A DNA stretch of 64,000 nucleotides from DTLC01 sp964555645 (GTDB lineage: Bacteria; Verrucomicrobiota; Verrucomicrobiia; Limisphaerales; DTLC01): NCBI GenBank assembly GCA_964555645.1, contig CAZKTA010000003.1, positions 62,001-126,000 on the forward strand. The letters are read 5' to 3'. The notes beneath the pieces were generated by a model that saw only the letters and a program-made list of their open reading frames with translations, was not told the origin of the DNA and searched no databases. This document shows positions 1 through 9,401 of this stretch, in pieces. The stretch's first letter is position 1. Every line of letters begins with the position of its first letter. A program made the translations under genes and the position numbers.

Positions 1-1082
1 TGTGGGGGCAAGGTAAATTTGCCGAGGCTGAAATCCACTATCGCAAAGCGCTAAGCCTTAAGGCTGACTATGCTGAGGCGTGGAACAATCTTGGCAAAGT
101 GCTAGACGCCAACAACGAACTGGATGCTGCTGCGCAGTGTTACCGGCAGGCTATTGCACTAAAACCGAACTTCCCGGAGGCGATGAGCAACCTGGGTGGT
201 GTGCTAACAGCCAAGGGCGAGTTTACCGAAGCGCTCGAGCACCTAAAAAAGGCGGTGCAGCTTGCGCCTGGTCTCGCTGAAGCTCACAACAATCTGGGTA
301 CCGCGCTACGGTATGTTGGCGACCTAACTCGCGCTATTGATCATTATCAGATTGCGATCAGGCTGCAACCAACCAATGCACGCATACATGCGAATCTCGG
401 CCTAGCGCTAGCACTTAATGGCCAGCTAGAGCAAGCCGTTGCACAACTGCAAACCGCTCTGGAACTTAATCCGAACGAAACACTCGCACATCGGAATCTT
501 GGCCGGGTATACCTTTTGCAGGGCCATGTGAATGAGGCAATCGCGCACTTGGCACGCGCAGCCGATTTGCTTCCTGGCGCCGCGCGTGCACGAGTTGAGT
601 TGGCCGACGCTTTCATGAGCAAAGGGGCAACAAGCCACGCGCGCACGAATTACGAAGCAGCACTCAAAATCGAGCCACGAAATGCCGAGGTACGATTCAA
701 ACTCGGGGTCGCACTGACAATGGAAGGCAAGCTCGAATCTGCTCTTGTACAGTGGCGTACGGCCGTGGAGTTGGACCCGGAAAATGTGCTGGCACTGAAC
801 AGTTTGGCGTGGGTGTTGGCAACGACAACGAACAACACGCTGCGTAATGGTGCCGAAGCTGTTGCATTGGCCAAACGCGCCGCCGAGTTAACGAATAGAA
901 AAAACGCGGCTGTTCTGGACACACTGGCTGCTGCACATGCCGAAACTGGGGCTTTTGCTGAAGCCGTCGAAGTTGCGCAGCGTGCCCTTCAAATTGCCAC
1001 TGCGGCAGGGAATGAAAACCTTGCCGCCCAAATCCGAGCGCACATGGAAAGTTATAGGTTAAACAAGCCCTGGCGCGAATGA
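1..1082 (+). CDS. TPR-repeat protein, 5'-truncated by the window edge
   Basis: The reading frame is open from base 3 to the stop at 1080-1082, giving 359 visible residues with no believable start, so the gene begins upstream of the window. The visible part is a run of about nine tetratricopeptide repeats (A-x-x-x-L-x-x-L/A-P spacing with NNLG or ANLG helices), followed by a C-terminal block with LAWVLATT and a charged WRE end. In Verrucomicrobiota this kind of C-terminus usually follows an N-terminal multi-span glycosyltransferase-like membrane domain. That is established for the family but is not visible here. The TPR array probably acts as a protein-protein scaffold; no catalytic residues can be seen. 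Confidence 0.85.
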   Translation, partial: WGQGKFAEAEIHYRKALSLKADYAEAWNNLGKVLDANNELDAAAQCYRQAIALKPNFPEAMSNLGGVLTAKGEFTEALEHLKKAVQLAPGLAEAHNNLGTALRYVGDLTRAIDHYQIAIRLQPTNARIHANLGLALALNGQLEQAVAQLQTALELNPNETLAHRNLGRVYLLQGHVNEAIAHLARAADLLPGAARARVELADAFMSKGATSHARTNYEAALKIEPRNAEVRFKLGVALTMEGKLESALVQWRTAVELDPENVLALNSLAWVLATTTNNTLRNGAEAVALAKRAAELTNRKNAAVLDTLAAAHAETGAFAEAVEVAQRALQIATAAGNENLAAQIRAHMESYRLNKPWRE

Positions 1083-1366
1083 CGCAGAGTAACTTGCCCC
1101 GAAAAAAATCGCCCGTTAAAAACTGGTAAGTATAACGTCCATTTCCTTGCTCCTGTGCCGCGCGCTTGCGGTGTCAAATTCCAAGGGGCAGCCACGTATT
1201 CATTTGTGACACGCCATGGGTGATAAGAACCGCTTTAAAGGCATCAACGGAAGTTGAATTAAACCTTCCAAAAGCTGACTTTTGTGCACCTTGCTTTGGG
1301 GCGGATGTCGTGTGATACTGAGGCATAAATTTGCGCGTTACGAAAGCTAGTTTTACGTAAGAATCA

Positions 1367-2719
1367 ATGCGAGGCCGGACACAGCAGCAACAACCAAAAG
1401 AACCGAGACTTTGGTTGGAGAAGTTCGAGCATGTAGCTCAGGCGCCGCAACCGGATTGGCTGCGCGAGCTGCGTCAAGCGGGTCGTGCTCGATTCATGCA
1501 GGTCGGGTTGCCGACTGTGCACGATGAAGAATGGCGCCTGACGAACCTGGCCGATCTTGAGCGTTTGCCGGTGCATCTAGCAGAACCCGAAACAGTAGGA
1601 TCTATCTGTGAGGTTTTGCCTGGCCAGACATTATTTGCGTGTTTGGACGCGGACGTAATGGTGTTTGTCAACGGGCAGTTTGTACCGCGATTGTCTGCGT
1701 TGCGCACACGTCAAAGCGGACTCAGGATAGGGTCGCTGGCCGGCGCACTGGCAACTGAGCCTGAGCTGGTAAAACAGAGCATCGGCTCGGTTGCACGCAT
1801 TGAAGACAACGGATTTGCTGCGTTGAACACGGCAGGATTTGTGGACGGTGCACTTGTTCATGTGCCGCCCGGGCATGTGCACCAGCGACCGATACTGGTA
1901 ATGTTTATCTCGGCAGGTAGAAAACGTGGGGCAACGTCACTGCCGCGCAATTTGATCGTCATCGGTCCCAACGCAAGTGCAACGATAATCGAAAGCTACG
2001 TCGGTACAGATGGAAATCCGTGTCTCACTAACGCAGTTACCGAAATCACGGTTGGTGAAGGTGCAACACTCGAACATTGCAAGTTGCAGGATGAAGCCGC
2101 TGATTCGTTTCACATTGGGACGGTATGGGCGCGACTTGGTCGCGGTTGCGGTATCAGTTTTCATTCGATAGCGCTCGGTGGGCGGTTATCACGTAACAAC
2201 ATCCGTGTTGAATTGGACGGGCCGGGGGTAACATGTTTGTTGAACGGGTTATACATGACGCGGGCCGAGCAGCAGGCAGACCATCATATGGTGGTCGAGC
2301 ATCGGGCGCCCCACTGCAGTAGTCAGGAATTTTTCAACGGCATATTGGCAGACCGGTCGAAAGCTGTTTTTCATGGCAGGATTTATGTGCATCCCGGGGC
2401 GATCAAAACCGATGCCAAACAAACAAACAAAAACCTGCTCTTGTCCGACACGGCAACTGCGCACAGTAAACCACAACTTGAGATTTACGCCGACGACGTC
2501 AAATGCACGCACGGCGCCACGGTCGGCAAACTCAGCGATGAATCAATCTTTTACCTGCGTTCGCGCGGCATCGGGATCGAGACTGCACGGCGGATGTTGA
2601 TCCGGGCTTTTGCAGGTGAAATTATCGAACGAATCAAATTTGATGCCGTGCGCACCGAGCTTGACGAGACACTTTGGAAGCGACTTACCGAAAGCCCGGC
2701 CTTGGCAGACACAAATTAG
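1367..2719 (+). CDS. sufD: Fe-S cluster assembly scaffold subunit SufD
   Basis: The product is 450 residues, normal for SufD. The C-terminal half carries the SufBD beta-helix signature with the SufD-typical stretch QTNKNLLLSDTA, then KPQLEIYADDVKCTHGATVG and the FYLRSRGI block near residues 350-400. SufD forms a complex with SufB and the ATPase SufC that builds Fe-S clusters in the cytoplasm. Downstream on the same strand are sufU, sufT and sufS, so this is a Suf operon. SufB and SufC, normally adjacent, are missing: the gene upstream is an unrelated TPR protein ending 284 bp earlier. The ATG at 1367 is the first plausible start and has no strong Shine-Dalgarno sequence. Confidence 0.93.
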   Translation: MRGRTQQQQPKEPRLWLEKFEHVAQAPQPDWLRELRQAGRARFMQVGLPTVHDEEWRLTNLADLERLPVHLAEPETVGSICEVLPGQTLFACLDADVMVFVNGQFVPRLSALRTRQSGLRIGSLAGALATEPELVKQSIGSVARIEDNGFAALNTAGFVDGALVHVPPGHVHQRPILVMFISAGRKRGATSLPRNLIVIGPNASATIIESYVGTDGNPCLTNAVTEITVGEGATLEHCKLQDEAADSFHIGTVWARLGRGCGISFHSIALGGRLSRNNIRVELDGPGVTCLLNGLYMTRAEQQADHHMVVEHRAPHCSSQEFFNGILADRSKAVFHGRIYVHPGAIKTDAKQTNKNLLLSDTATAHSKPQLEIYADDVKCTHGATVGKLSDESIFYLRSRGIGIETARRMLIRAFAGEIIERIKFDAVRTELDETLWKRLTESPALADTN

Positions 2720-2872
2720 CGAGAAAAACTTTAATGTTGCGTATGAAGTCAAACTTAGTTGACCCACACGACTGGGAGCGCGCGTTGAGGCGCAACGCTA
2801 TGTGTCCGGGGCAGTGGGCCACACTTTACTCAACCGAGCATCGAACCGATGTTAATTAACAGCAGCTTTTCA

Positions 2873-3328
2873 ATGTTCGACGAACTGACCGCATTATACC
2901 AGGAAGTAATCCTGGACCATTGCAACCGGCCGCGCAACTTCCACGAACTGGATAGTCCAACCTGTTGGGCGCACGGCGACAACCCGTTGTGTGGTGACCA
3001 ACTCAAACTGTTTATTCAACTGGAAGGCAACCGCATCAAGGACATTGCTTTTGTGGGCTCCGGCTGTTGCATTTCGAAGGCTGCAGCATCACTCTTGACC
3101 GAGGCGCTCAAAGGAAAAACAGTTGAGGAAGCGAAAGCTCTTTTTGACAAGGTTCATCAAATGTTGACAACTGGCACTGTGCCGGATTCGGTCGGGAAAC
3201 TTGGCGTACTTTCAGGTGTGCACAAGTACCCTGCCCGTGTCAAATGCGCCACACTTGCATGGCACACACTGCTTGCAGCAATCGAAGGCCGAGCTGAACC
3301 TGTCACAACCGAGTCCGAGGAAACTTAG
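2873..3328 (+). CDS. sufU: SufU-type Fe-S cluster assembly / sulfur-transfer protein
   Basis: I chose the ATG at 2873 because the product then begins MFDELTALYQEVILDH, the normal SufU N-terminus. An in-frame ATG at 2849 would add eight residues. The 151-residue product has the expected metal/sulfur ligands: C40 and D42 in GDNPLCGD, C65 in GSGC, and C125 in ARVKC. SufU accepts persulfide from SufS and passes it to the SufBCD scaffold. Oddities are extra cysteines at 17 (DHCNRPRN, where Tyr is usual), 31 and 66 (GCCIS where GCAIS is usual). The gene lies between sufD and sufT. Confidence 0.92.
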   Translation: MFDELTALYQEVILDHCNRPRNFHELDSPTCWAHGDNPLCGDQLKLFIQLEGNRIKDIAFVGSGCCISKAAASLLTEALKGKTVEEAKALFDKVHQMLTTGTVPDSVGKLGVLSGVHKYPARVKCATLAWHTLLAAIEGRAEPVTTESEET

Positions 3329-3400
3329 TTCTGCAGCCTAGAATAAAACGGAGGCGCTAACCACCGCAGTTCAACTCAACCACAAGCCGAGTAACACGTT

Positions 3401-3949
3401 ATGAAGCAAGATCAACCCGTGCATTTGACCCGCGACGTTGAAGCTATCACACAACTCACAGGCGAAAAAGTCATCCTGCGCAAAGGCCAACTAATTCAAA
3501 TAACTCACGCAAGCGGCCCAACGTACACCGTTGTTGCTGATGGCCGTGCGTTCAAGGTCGAAGCCAAGGACGCAGATGCGCTCGGCCTGCAAACCGACGC
3601 GGCCAGCGTTGTTTCAAACGAAGTCAGCCTTGAACAGGTCGAAAAACAGGTCTGGGAAGCACTTAAAAACTGTTACGACCCGGAAATCCCGTTGAACATT
3701 GTTGATCTAGGGTTGGTTTACGACTGCAGAGTCAATACTGTTGCAGACCAAAACGCCTATCGTGTGGATGTGAAAATGACACTTACCGCACCCGGCTGCC
3801 CGTTGGCAGGTGTAATCACAGAAACCGTGCGACACCGGCTGTTGTCAATCCCACAAGTTGTCGAAGCAAATGTTGAGCTTGTGTGGGACCCACCTTGGAA
3901 CCAGAACATGTTGACTGACGCGGCAAAGCTGCAATTGGGGCTGCTGTGA
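3401..3949 (+). CDS. sufT: SufT-family (MIP18/DUF59) Fe-S assembly factor
   Basis: The 182-residue protein has a short N-terminal domain (residues 1-75) typical of bacterial SufT. A MIP18/DUF59 domain follows at about 80-175, with the signatures NCYDPEIPLNIVDLGLVY and TLTAPGCPLAG, the latter holding the conserved cysteine. It ends in a WDPPWN motif common to the family. SufT proteins assist maturation of Fe-S targets, probably as a carrier or adaptor; the exact reaction is not settled. Its place between sufU and sufS, with gaps of 72 and 79 bp, supports the Suf assignment. Confidence 0.9.
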   Translation: MKQDQPVHLTRDVEAITQLTGEKVILRKGQLIQITHASGPTYTVVADGRAFKVEAKDADALGLQTDAASVVSNEVSLEQVEKQVWEALKNCYDPEIPLNIVDLGLVYDCRVNTVADQNAYRVDVKMTLTAPGCPLAGVITETVRHRLLSIPQVVEANVELVWDPPWNQNMLTDAAKLQLGLL

Positions 3950-4028
3950 ATTTTCAAGCTGCCGATCCTTTACCAACCGCACGTGGGTCATCAAACCGCA
4001 AAAATGCATATTCTCCCACTGAGTCGCG

Positions 4029-5264
4029 ATGAAACACGACATTGATTGGGCTGCACTTCGGCGCGATTTTCCGATCCTGGACCAAAAGGTCCACGGCAAA
4101 CCGTTGATATACTTCGACAATGCCGCCACAAGCCAAAAACCGCGCGTTGTAATTGACGCGCTGCGCACCTACTACGAGAACTACAACGCAAATGTGCACC
4201 GCGGTATTCACGAATTGAGCAGCCGCGCCACGGTAGCCTACGAAACCGCACGCGCACGCGTGGCAAAGTTCATCAATGCTCGAAGTGCCGACGAAATAAT
4301 TTTCACACGCGGGACAACCGAAGCGATCAACCTTGTGGCCGCTAGTTGGGGCGCTGCAAATCTCAAACCGGGCGATGTCATCCTGCTTACCGAAATGGAA
4401 CATCACAGCAACATTGTTCCATGGCAACAAATTGCTCAACTCACCGGTGCACAACTGGCGTATGTGCCTGTTACAGGCGACAACGGGTTGCTTGACCTCG
4501 ACAAACTAGACGCGCTGCTGACGCAGCGTGTGAAACTGTTCGGCATGGTCCACGTGTCAAACTCACTCGGAACGGTAAACCCAGTCGCAGATCTTTGCGC
4601 ACAGGCACGCAAACGCGGCATAACAACTCTGGTTGACGGTGCACAAAGCGCCGGGCATATGCCAGTTGACGTGCAACAGATCGGTTGCGACTTTTTTGCC
4701 TTCTCAGGCCACAAAATGTGTGGGCCGACCGGTATCGGCGCGCTCTACGCACGGTCTGAACTACTCGAAAAGATGCCGCCGTATCAGACTGGCGGTGAAA
4801 TGATTTTGCGCGTCGAATATCACCATACCGAGTTTAAAAAACCGCCGCACAAATTCGAGGCGGGCACACCTGATATATCGGGACCGATCGGCCTGCACGC
4901 AGCGATGGATTACCTAGACAACATCGGCCGTGAAAATATCTGGGCGCACGACCAGGCACTGGCAACCTATGCATGGGAACAACTCGCAGCCAAAGTGCCT
5001 GGGATCCGATTGTTCGGGCCGCGAACCGGTCGCGCAGGTCTCGTTAGCTTTACCATTCCGGGTGTACATGCACACGATGTTGTTACACTTGCCGACCGTG
5101 CCGGCATTGCGTTGAGGGGCGGGCACCATTGCACGCAGCCGCTTTTGCACAAACTCGGCGTTGACGCAACAACACGTGCGAGCTTTTACTTTTACAACAC
5201 AAAGGAGGAGGTTGACGTGTTCATCGAAGTAATTGGCGAGGTGCAAAAATTTTTCACGCGTTAG
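4029..5264 (+). CDS. sufS: Cysteine desulfurase SufS (PLP-dependent)
   Basis: The 411-residue protein is a class V aminotransferase-fold cysteine desulfurase of the SufS type. The PLP lysine is K229 in FSGHKMCGP. The cofactor pocket motifs TEMEHHSN and VDGAQSAGH are present. The catalytic cysteine lies in RGGHHCTQP near residue 367, where SufS proteins have R-x-G-H-H-C. It converts cysteine to alanine and hands persulfide sulfur to SufU. It is the last gene of the sufD-sufU-sufT-sufS run and is followed by GC-rich inverted repeats. Confidence 0.96.
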   Translation: MKHDIDWAALRRDFPILDQKVHGKPLIYFDNAATSQKPRVVIDALRTYYENYNANVHRGIHELSSRATVAYETARARVAKFINARSADEIIFTRGTTEAINLVAASWGAANLKPGDVILLTEMEHHSNIVPWQQIAQLTGAQLAYVPVTGDNGLLDLDKLDALLTQRVKLFGMVHVSNSLGTVNPVADLCAQARKRGITTLVDGAQSAGHMPVDVQQIGCDFFAFSGHKMCGPTGIGALYARSELLEKMPPYQTGGEMILRVEYHHTEFKKPPHKFEAGTPDISGPIGLHAAMDYLDNIGRENIWAHDQALATYAWEQLAAKVPGIRLFGPRTGRAGLVSFTIPGVHAHDVVTLADRAGIALRGGHHCTQPLLHKLGVDATTRASFYFYNTKEEVDVFIEVIGEVQKFFTR

Positions 5265-5270
5265 GTTGCA

Positions 5271-5311
5271 CGGCGCCAACAACACTGTGGGCCGGCGCCG
5301 CTGACGCGGCG
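5271..5311 (+). terminator. Overlapping GC-rich hairpins after sufS
   Basis: A perfect 7-bp inverted repeat (CGGCGCC at 5271-5277, GGCGCCG at 5294-5300) overlaps a tighter 6-bp stem with a 4-base loop (CGCCGC at 5296-5301, GCGGCG at 5306-5311). The two are mutually exclusive folds. They start 7 bp after the sufS stop. No U-tract follows, so an intrinsic terminator is only one reading; an mRNA 3'-end stabiliser is another. Confidence 0.4.
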
Positions 5312-5538
5312 AATCCACACCGTCCCATAATCGGGACACTTGACACTGCAATGTCTCATTGTTGGGCATGCCCGCGTAACAGATTAAACCGCATGCACGG
5401 GGCAGAGCAGATTTAGTGCAGCGAAAAATTTTGTCAGCATTGAACAAAAAGTTTTCCTAATCCAAGCTGTGGCACGTTTGCGGCTTGATTTAAGACAGGG
5501 GAAGTGCAAATGACACGCTGGCGCCGGAGGAGTTGTAC

Positions 5539-6909
5539 ATGAAATGGCTAACCAGTCTGCGGTTTAAGTTTATCAAGCCGAAAGCGAAGCTTCAGCTTAT
5601 TGCGAATATTGTTTCAGAGCGCCCCGCACAGGCCGCTAAAATCGTTCGTCTACTGATCAGCGATACCGACCGAGAGGTCCGGCGTGCTGCGCTGCTTGCG
5701 CTGGCACTGCTGGATGGCAATAAAGCGCTGCCAACTTTTGTTACTGCACTTGCAGATGCCGATGCCGATGTACGCATTTCGGCTGCGAATGCACTTGCTA
5801 AATTGCATGATCCACAGGCGATACCGGCTCTCGTTCAAGCACTTGAAGATTCTGATGTGAACGTGCGTCGTGCTGCTGCACATGGGCTGGATGCACTTTC
5901 GTGGAAACCGCGTAGCGAGCACGAAACAATCTGGTATAACATCGCCGTAGGCAAATACAGCGAAGCCGCCGACTATGGTCCGGCTGCAGTCGATCCGCTG
6001 CTCAAAGCGTTTAAAAATCTGGATGCACCCAACCGATTTGCCATACCAGAAGCACTTGGGCAGATCCAGGATGCGCGAGTGGTGCGACCGTTGATCGAGG
6101 CTCTCAAAGACACAAATCAAATGGTCAGACTCAAAGCCGCAGAGGCACTCGGCAAATTCAAGGATGATCAAGCCGTAGGTCCGCTTGTGCGATGTCTGCG
6201 AGATGACTTTGCAGGCTTGCGCGCAGCAGCTTGCAGTTCACTCGGAAAGATTGGCGACAACCGCTGCATCGAACGCGTAGCCGAACTGCTCGATGACCCA
6301 CAATGGGAAGTGCGCAAAGCAGCAGTCAAAGCACTGGCTCGGCTCGGCACCGACAAGCTCGTGGACAAGCTTAAGCCATTACTGGCCGACCCGGACCACG
6401 ACGTGCGTGAAGCAGTTGTCGAATCACTAGCCAAATGCAATGAAGACGGTGCGTTGGAGTGCATCATCCTGGCTCTGGCAGATGCGCACGACTCGGTGCG
6501 CCGTACCGCAGAACGCGTTGTTAGGTCGCTGAACCCACAATGGTGGCTGACAAAAGCCGCCCACAATGTAGTCCCGGAACTCGAGAAAGCCAAAAAAGAC
6601 CGTGACTACTGGAAACGCCAGGCAGCCATTCGCGTTCTGCAAAAAATAACCGAGGCAACCGAGGCCGAGACCGAGCTTGTTACAACTGCAAAAACTGCAA
6701 CCACACCTCCAAACGGCCATAAGCTTGTCGAAGCGCTGGAAGAATTATTAAAAGACACCGACCGCGACCTGCGCCTTGCCGGCGTAGAGACACTGAGCCG
6801 ATTGGGAACCGAGTCGGTCTCAGGCTCGCTTCAGTCATTGTTGCAAGACCCCGACCAGTGGGTCCGCTCTGCCGCTGCACAAGCACTTGAAAAGCGTGGC
6901 AATTGTTAA
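5539..6909 (+). CDS. HEAT-repeat protein
   Basis: The ATG at 5539 is preceded by a good Shine-Dalgarno sequence (GGAGG at 5526-5530), which fixes the start; a TTG six bases earlier is less likely. The 456-residue product is almost wholly HEAT/PBS-lyase-like repeats with the rhythm D-x-x-V-R-x-x-A-A-x-A-L-x-x-L, about ten units, with a less regular insertion near residues 115-150 and 335-395. There is no signal peptide or membrane helix, so it is probably a cytoplasmic binding scaffold. No catalytic lyase residues can be identified. The repeats vary, so this is not recent tandem duplication. Confidence 0.85.
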   Translation: MKWLTSLRFKFIKPKAKLQLIANIVSERPAQAAKIVRLLISDTDREVRRAALLALALLDGNKALPTFVTALADADADVRISAANALAKLHDPQAIPALVQALEDSDVNVRRAAAHGLDALSWKPRSEHETIWYNIAVGKYSEAADYGPAAVDPLLKAFKNLDAPNRFAIPEALGQIQDARVVRPLIEALKDTNQMVRLKAAEALGKFKDDQAVGPLVRCLRDDFAGLRAAACSSLGKIGDNRCIERVAELLDDPQWEVRKAAVKALARLGTDKLVDKLKPLLADPDHDVREAVVESLAKCNEDGALECIILALADAHDSVRRTAERVVRSLNPQWWLTKAAHNVVPELEKAKKDRDYWKRQAAIRVLQKITEATEAETELVTTAKTATTPPNGHKLVEALEELLKDTDRDLRLAGVETLSRLGTESVSGSLQSLLQDPDQWVRSAAAQALEKRGNC

Positions 6910-6985
6910 GACGCCCCGTTCAAAGCAGGGTCTCTAATTACCATCGAGTGCGCAGGTCAAAGCACCAGATGCAAGAAGTTTACTC

Positions 6986-7013
6986 TTGCACCCAAGCAAA
7001 CTGCCATTATGCT
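6986..7013 (+). promoter_or_regulatory. Probable sigma-70 promoter of tRNA-Cys
   Basis: TTGCAC at 6986-6991 and TATGCT at 7008-7013 are separated by 16 bp and lie 13 bp before the mature tRNA 5' end, as expected for a short leader. The call is by eye from consensus matching only. Confidence 0.4.
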
Positions 7014-7026
7014 TATTCCGGTTGGT

Positions 7027-7101
<75 letters not shown>

Positions 7102-7140
7102 AATTTTTTTGATAATCTTACGCCCGGTCGAGTGCCCGAT

Positions 7141-7998
7141 TCAGACGCCACTGTACGCTGCAAACCCACCGTCAACAGGAATAACTGTCCCTGTCACAAA
7201 CCCGGACGCATCGTCTGAAACCAGCCACAGGAGCGTGCCAATCAAATCTTCAGGCACACCGAACCGGCCCATTGGCGTGTGCGCAAGGATCGTCTGCCCA
7301 CGCGGTGTTAGCGAACCGTCTGGCTTCGTTAGAAGCGCGCGGTTTTGGTCGGTTATGAAAAAACCCGGTGCAATTGCGTTCACACGGATACCGACCTTGG
7401 AGAAATGCACAGCCAACCATTGCGTGAAATTGCTCACAGCAGCTTTTGCAGCACTGTAAGCCGGGATCTTTGTCAGCGGCCGGAACGAATTCATCGAGGA
7501 AATGTTAATGACCACGCCGCGGCCATTCTTTGCCATGTCGCGAGTAAACACTTGCGTCGGAAGCAACGTGCCGAGGAAATTAAGGTTGAAAACGAACTGT
7601 ACGCCCTCGGGCGTTAGGTCGTAGAAAGTGACTATGTCTTTAGCCGCACCTATGACGTCTTCGGCACGAAGATATTCGTTTGAGGTGGTGCCCTTTGGAT
7701 GATTTCCACCGGCACCGTTAATGAGAATGTCAACCGGCCCAAGCTCCTTTTTGACAATTTCGTCTGCAGCCTCGAGGTTCGGTCTTTCCAGTACGTTACA
7801 GGCTATACCGATTGCAGTGCCGCCCTCAGCCCGAATCTGTGAGGCCACGGCTTCTGCTGCTTCTTGCCGCATATCAGCAACTGCAACTTTTGCACCGCAA
7901 GCAGCTAAGGCGCGCGACATTGTGCTGCATAGCACGCCGCCCCCGCCTGTCACAAGTGCAACCTTGCCTGATAACTCGATCTTAAACGGTAAGTTCAT
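7141..7998 (-). CDS. SDR oxidoreductase, probable fructuronate/mannonate oxidoreductase
   Basis: The 285-residue protein is a classical short-chain dehydrogenase. The Rossmann motif is TGGGGVLCSTM near residues 17-27 (a Cys where Gly is usual), NGAGG lies near 93, and the catalytic Ser and Y-x-x-x-K are in ISSMN and AYSAAKAA. The C-terminus DGGFAAYSGV matches the SDR-type UxuB group, which reduces D-fructuronate to D-mannonate with NAD(P)H. It lies 69 bp downstream of the LarA-like gene on the same strand, in a neighbourhood containing uxaC, uxaE and two KDG-kinase-like genes, which supports a hexuronate role. Gluconate 5-dehydrogenase activity is the main alternative. Confidence 0.8.
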   Translation of the reverse strand: MNLPFKIELSGKVALVTGGGGVLCSTMSRALAACGAKVAVADMRQEAAEAVASQIRAEGGTAIGIACNVLERPNLEAADEIVKKELGPVDILINGAGGNHPKGTTSNEYLRAEDVIGAAKDIVTFYDLTPEGVQFVFNLNFLGTLLPTQVFTRDMAKNGRGVVINISSMNSFRPLTKIPAYSAAKAAVSNFTQWLAVHFSKVGIRVNAIAPGFFITDQNRALLTKPDGSLTPRGQTILAHTPMGRFGVPEDLIGTLLWLVSDDASGFVTGTVIPVDGGFAAYSGV

Positions 7999-8067
7999 GG
8001 CTATTGCTTAGTGGTTACTTGTTTTTGCTGCATTCAAGTTTTCAACTGTTTGACCGGCAGATGAAAA

Positions 8068-9342
8068 TCATGCGTTAAACCGCGCGCGATGTGCCCAAAG
8101 CCCAAGTGCCGGATTCGATATGTAAAAGATTCGCTCGCCGTTCTGCAAGTTGTTCCAGCCGTCCTTAAGCTTGACCGGGTTGTACCGCTCGAGCATCGGC
8201 CCAAGCTCAGCATATGCGTAGTTAACACTCTCGATTTCGTGCCGCGACAGGTGCCCTGGACAATACGTGATTTTGAACCGGCCCTCAGATGAGCCGTGGA
8301 TCAGGTGCGCCGCAGCGCTCAAGTTGGCACGCAGATCGGCATTTGCTTCCACAGCCGCAAGCGTAGCAGGTGTACCACGGTAACCGTATTTGCGAATGAG
8401 CCGGTCTATCTCCGGGTCTTCACCGAACTCTTTCAGTCCGGGCGCAAGCACCACTAGTTCGCCGCCATCAGCCATTGCCATGCGAGTGCGATAAATACTC
8501 TTGTTGCCGAGCCACGTGCTCTTGAACTCGGCAGGGTCAAGGTACACAACAACCTTCTGCAGCGGTTCATCTAGCATCTGGAAGTTAACCTGCAACGACA
8601 GCGCAGCGGCTTTCTCGAATACGGAAATGTCATCGCCGATGTATAAGCCGCGCACGCATAATTTGCCGTCTGGTTTCCGTCCAACAACAGTGTGCACATA
8701 CACAATCGGCAAATGACTTGCGAATCGTTCGGCAGCGTAATTAAGCACACGCCGCACAGGTGTGTCCGCACGGCCCATAATTCGTTCCATGCCGTAAGCT
8801 GCCCCGATGAAGTGGCTCTTGTTAATGCCGTCTGCTCCGCCTGTGCCCACGAATATGTTCTTGTTGTAACTTGCCATGCCGATGACCTCATGCGGTACAA
8901 CCTGGCCAATCGATAGGATCAGGTCGTGGCCGCCTGACCACACAAGATTTGCTACTTGCGCCGGCCAGGAAAAATCAACCGCACCATCTGAAACCCGTCG
9001 CACAAACTCAGCCGGCACCTCGCCGATAGTTGTCACGCCTGTACGCCAGTTGTGCACTCGGAACAACTCTGGCGGTACACCGGCAAACATCTCGGCTATC
9101 TGTGCCTGTGTCATCGGCGAATGCGTCCCAAGAGCCGGTAACACGTCCGTGAGCGCCGACCCGTAAAACTCATAAGCAAACCGCGTCAGTACGCCCGCAA
9201 ACGAATGCGCACGCGTAAAGTCAGGTGGCACAACCAACACTTTAGAGAGCCGCCCCAACTGCTCCAACGCGCCAAACAACCCAGCGCGCAGCTCTTCTAG
9301 GCTCATCTCAGTATTTGCCCCACCACGTTCGAAATACAACAT
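8068..9342 (-). CDS. LarA-family (DUF2088) nickel-pincer racemase/epimerase homologue
   Basis: I took the ATG at 9342, preceded by GGGTGA, giving 424 residues; the open frame runs further upstream but without family-like sequence. Residues expected in lactate racemase LarA are in place: D41 and R44 (PDFTR), H74 (ALGTH), H151 (VVPHE), K161 (YNKN, the lysine that binds the pincer cofactor in LarA) and H177 (KSHF). LarA homologues racemise or epimerise 2-hydroxy acids, and some act on sugar acids such as gluconate. With a mannonate-forming SDR immediately downstream, the likely substrate is an aldonate such as mannonate. That is inference. No larB, larC or larE cofactor genes are in the window. 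Confidence 0.8.
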   Translation of the reverse strand: MLYFERGGANTEMSLEELRAGLFGALEQLGRLSKVLVVPPDFTRAHSFAGVLTRFAYEFYGSALTDVLPALGTHSPMTQAQIAEMFAGVPPELFRVHNWRTGVTTIGEVPAEFVRRVSDGAVDFSWPAQVANLVWSGGHDLILSIGQVVPHEVIGMASYNKNIFVGTGGADGINKSHFIGAAYGMERIMGRADTPVRRVLNYAAERFASHLPIVYVHTVVGRKPDGKLCVRGLYIGDDISVFEKAAALSLQVNFQMLDEPLQKVVVYLDPAEFKSTWLGNKSIYRTRMAMADGGELVVLAPGLKEFGEDPEIDRLIRKYGYRGTPATLAAVEANADLRANLSAAAHLIHGSSEGRFKITYCPGHLSRHEIESVNYAYAELGPMLERYNPVKLKDGWNNLQNGERIFYISNPALGLWAHRARFNA

Positions 9343-9401
9343 AAGTTCACCCGCCTGACTTCTAAACCAGGCCAGTATTTTTTTCAACCTTAAGCAGAAA
9401 A

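Noticed and set aside
5533..5538. TTG start for the HEAT-repeat protein
   Set aside because: The ATG at 5539 has a well-spaced GGAGG; the TTG lies too close to it.
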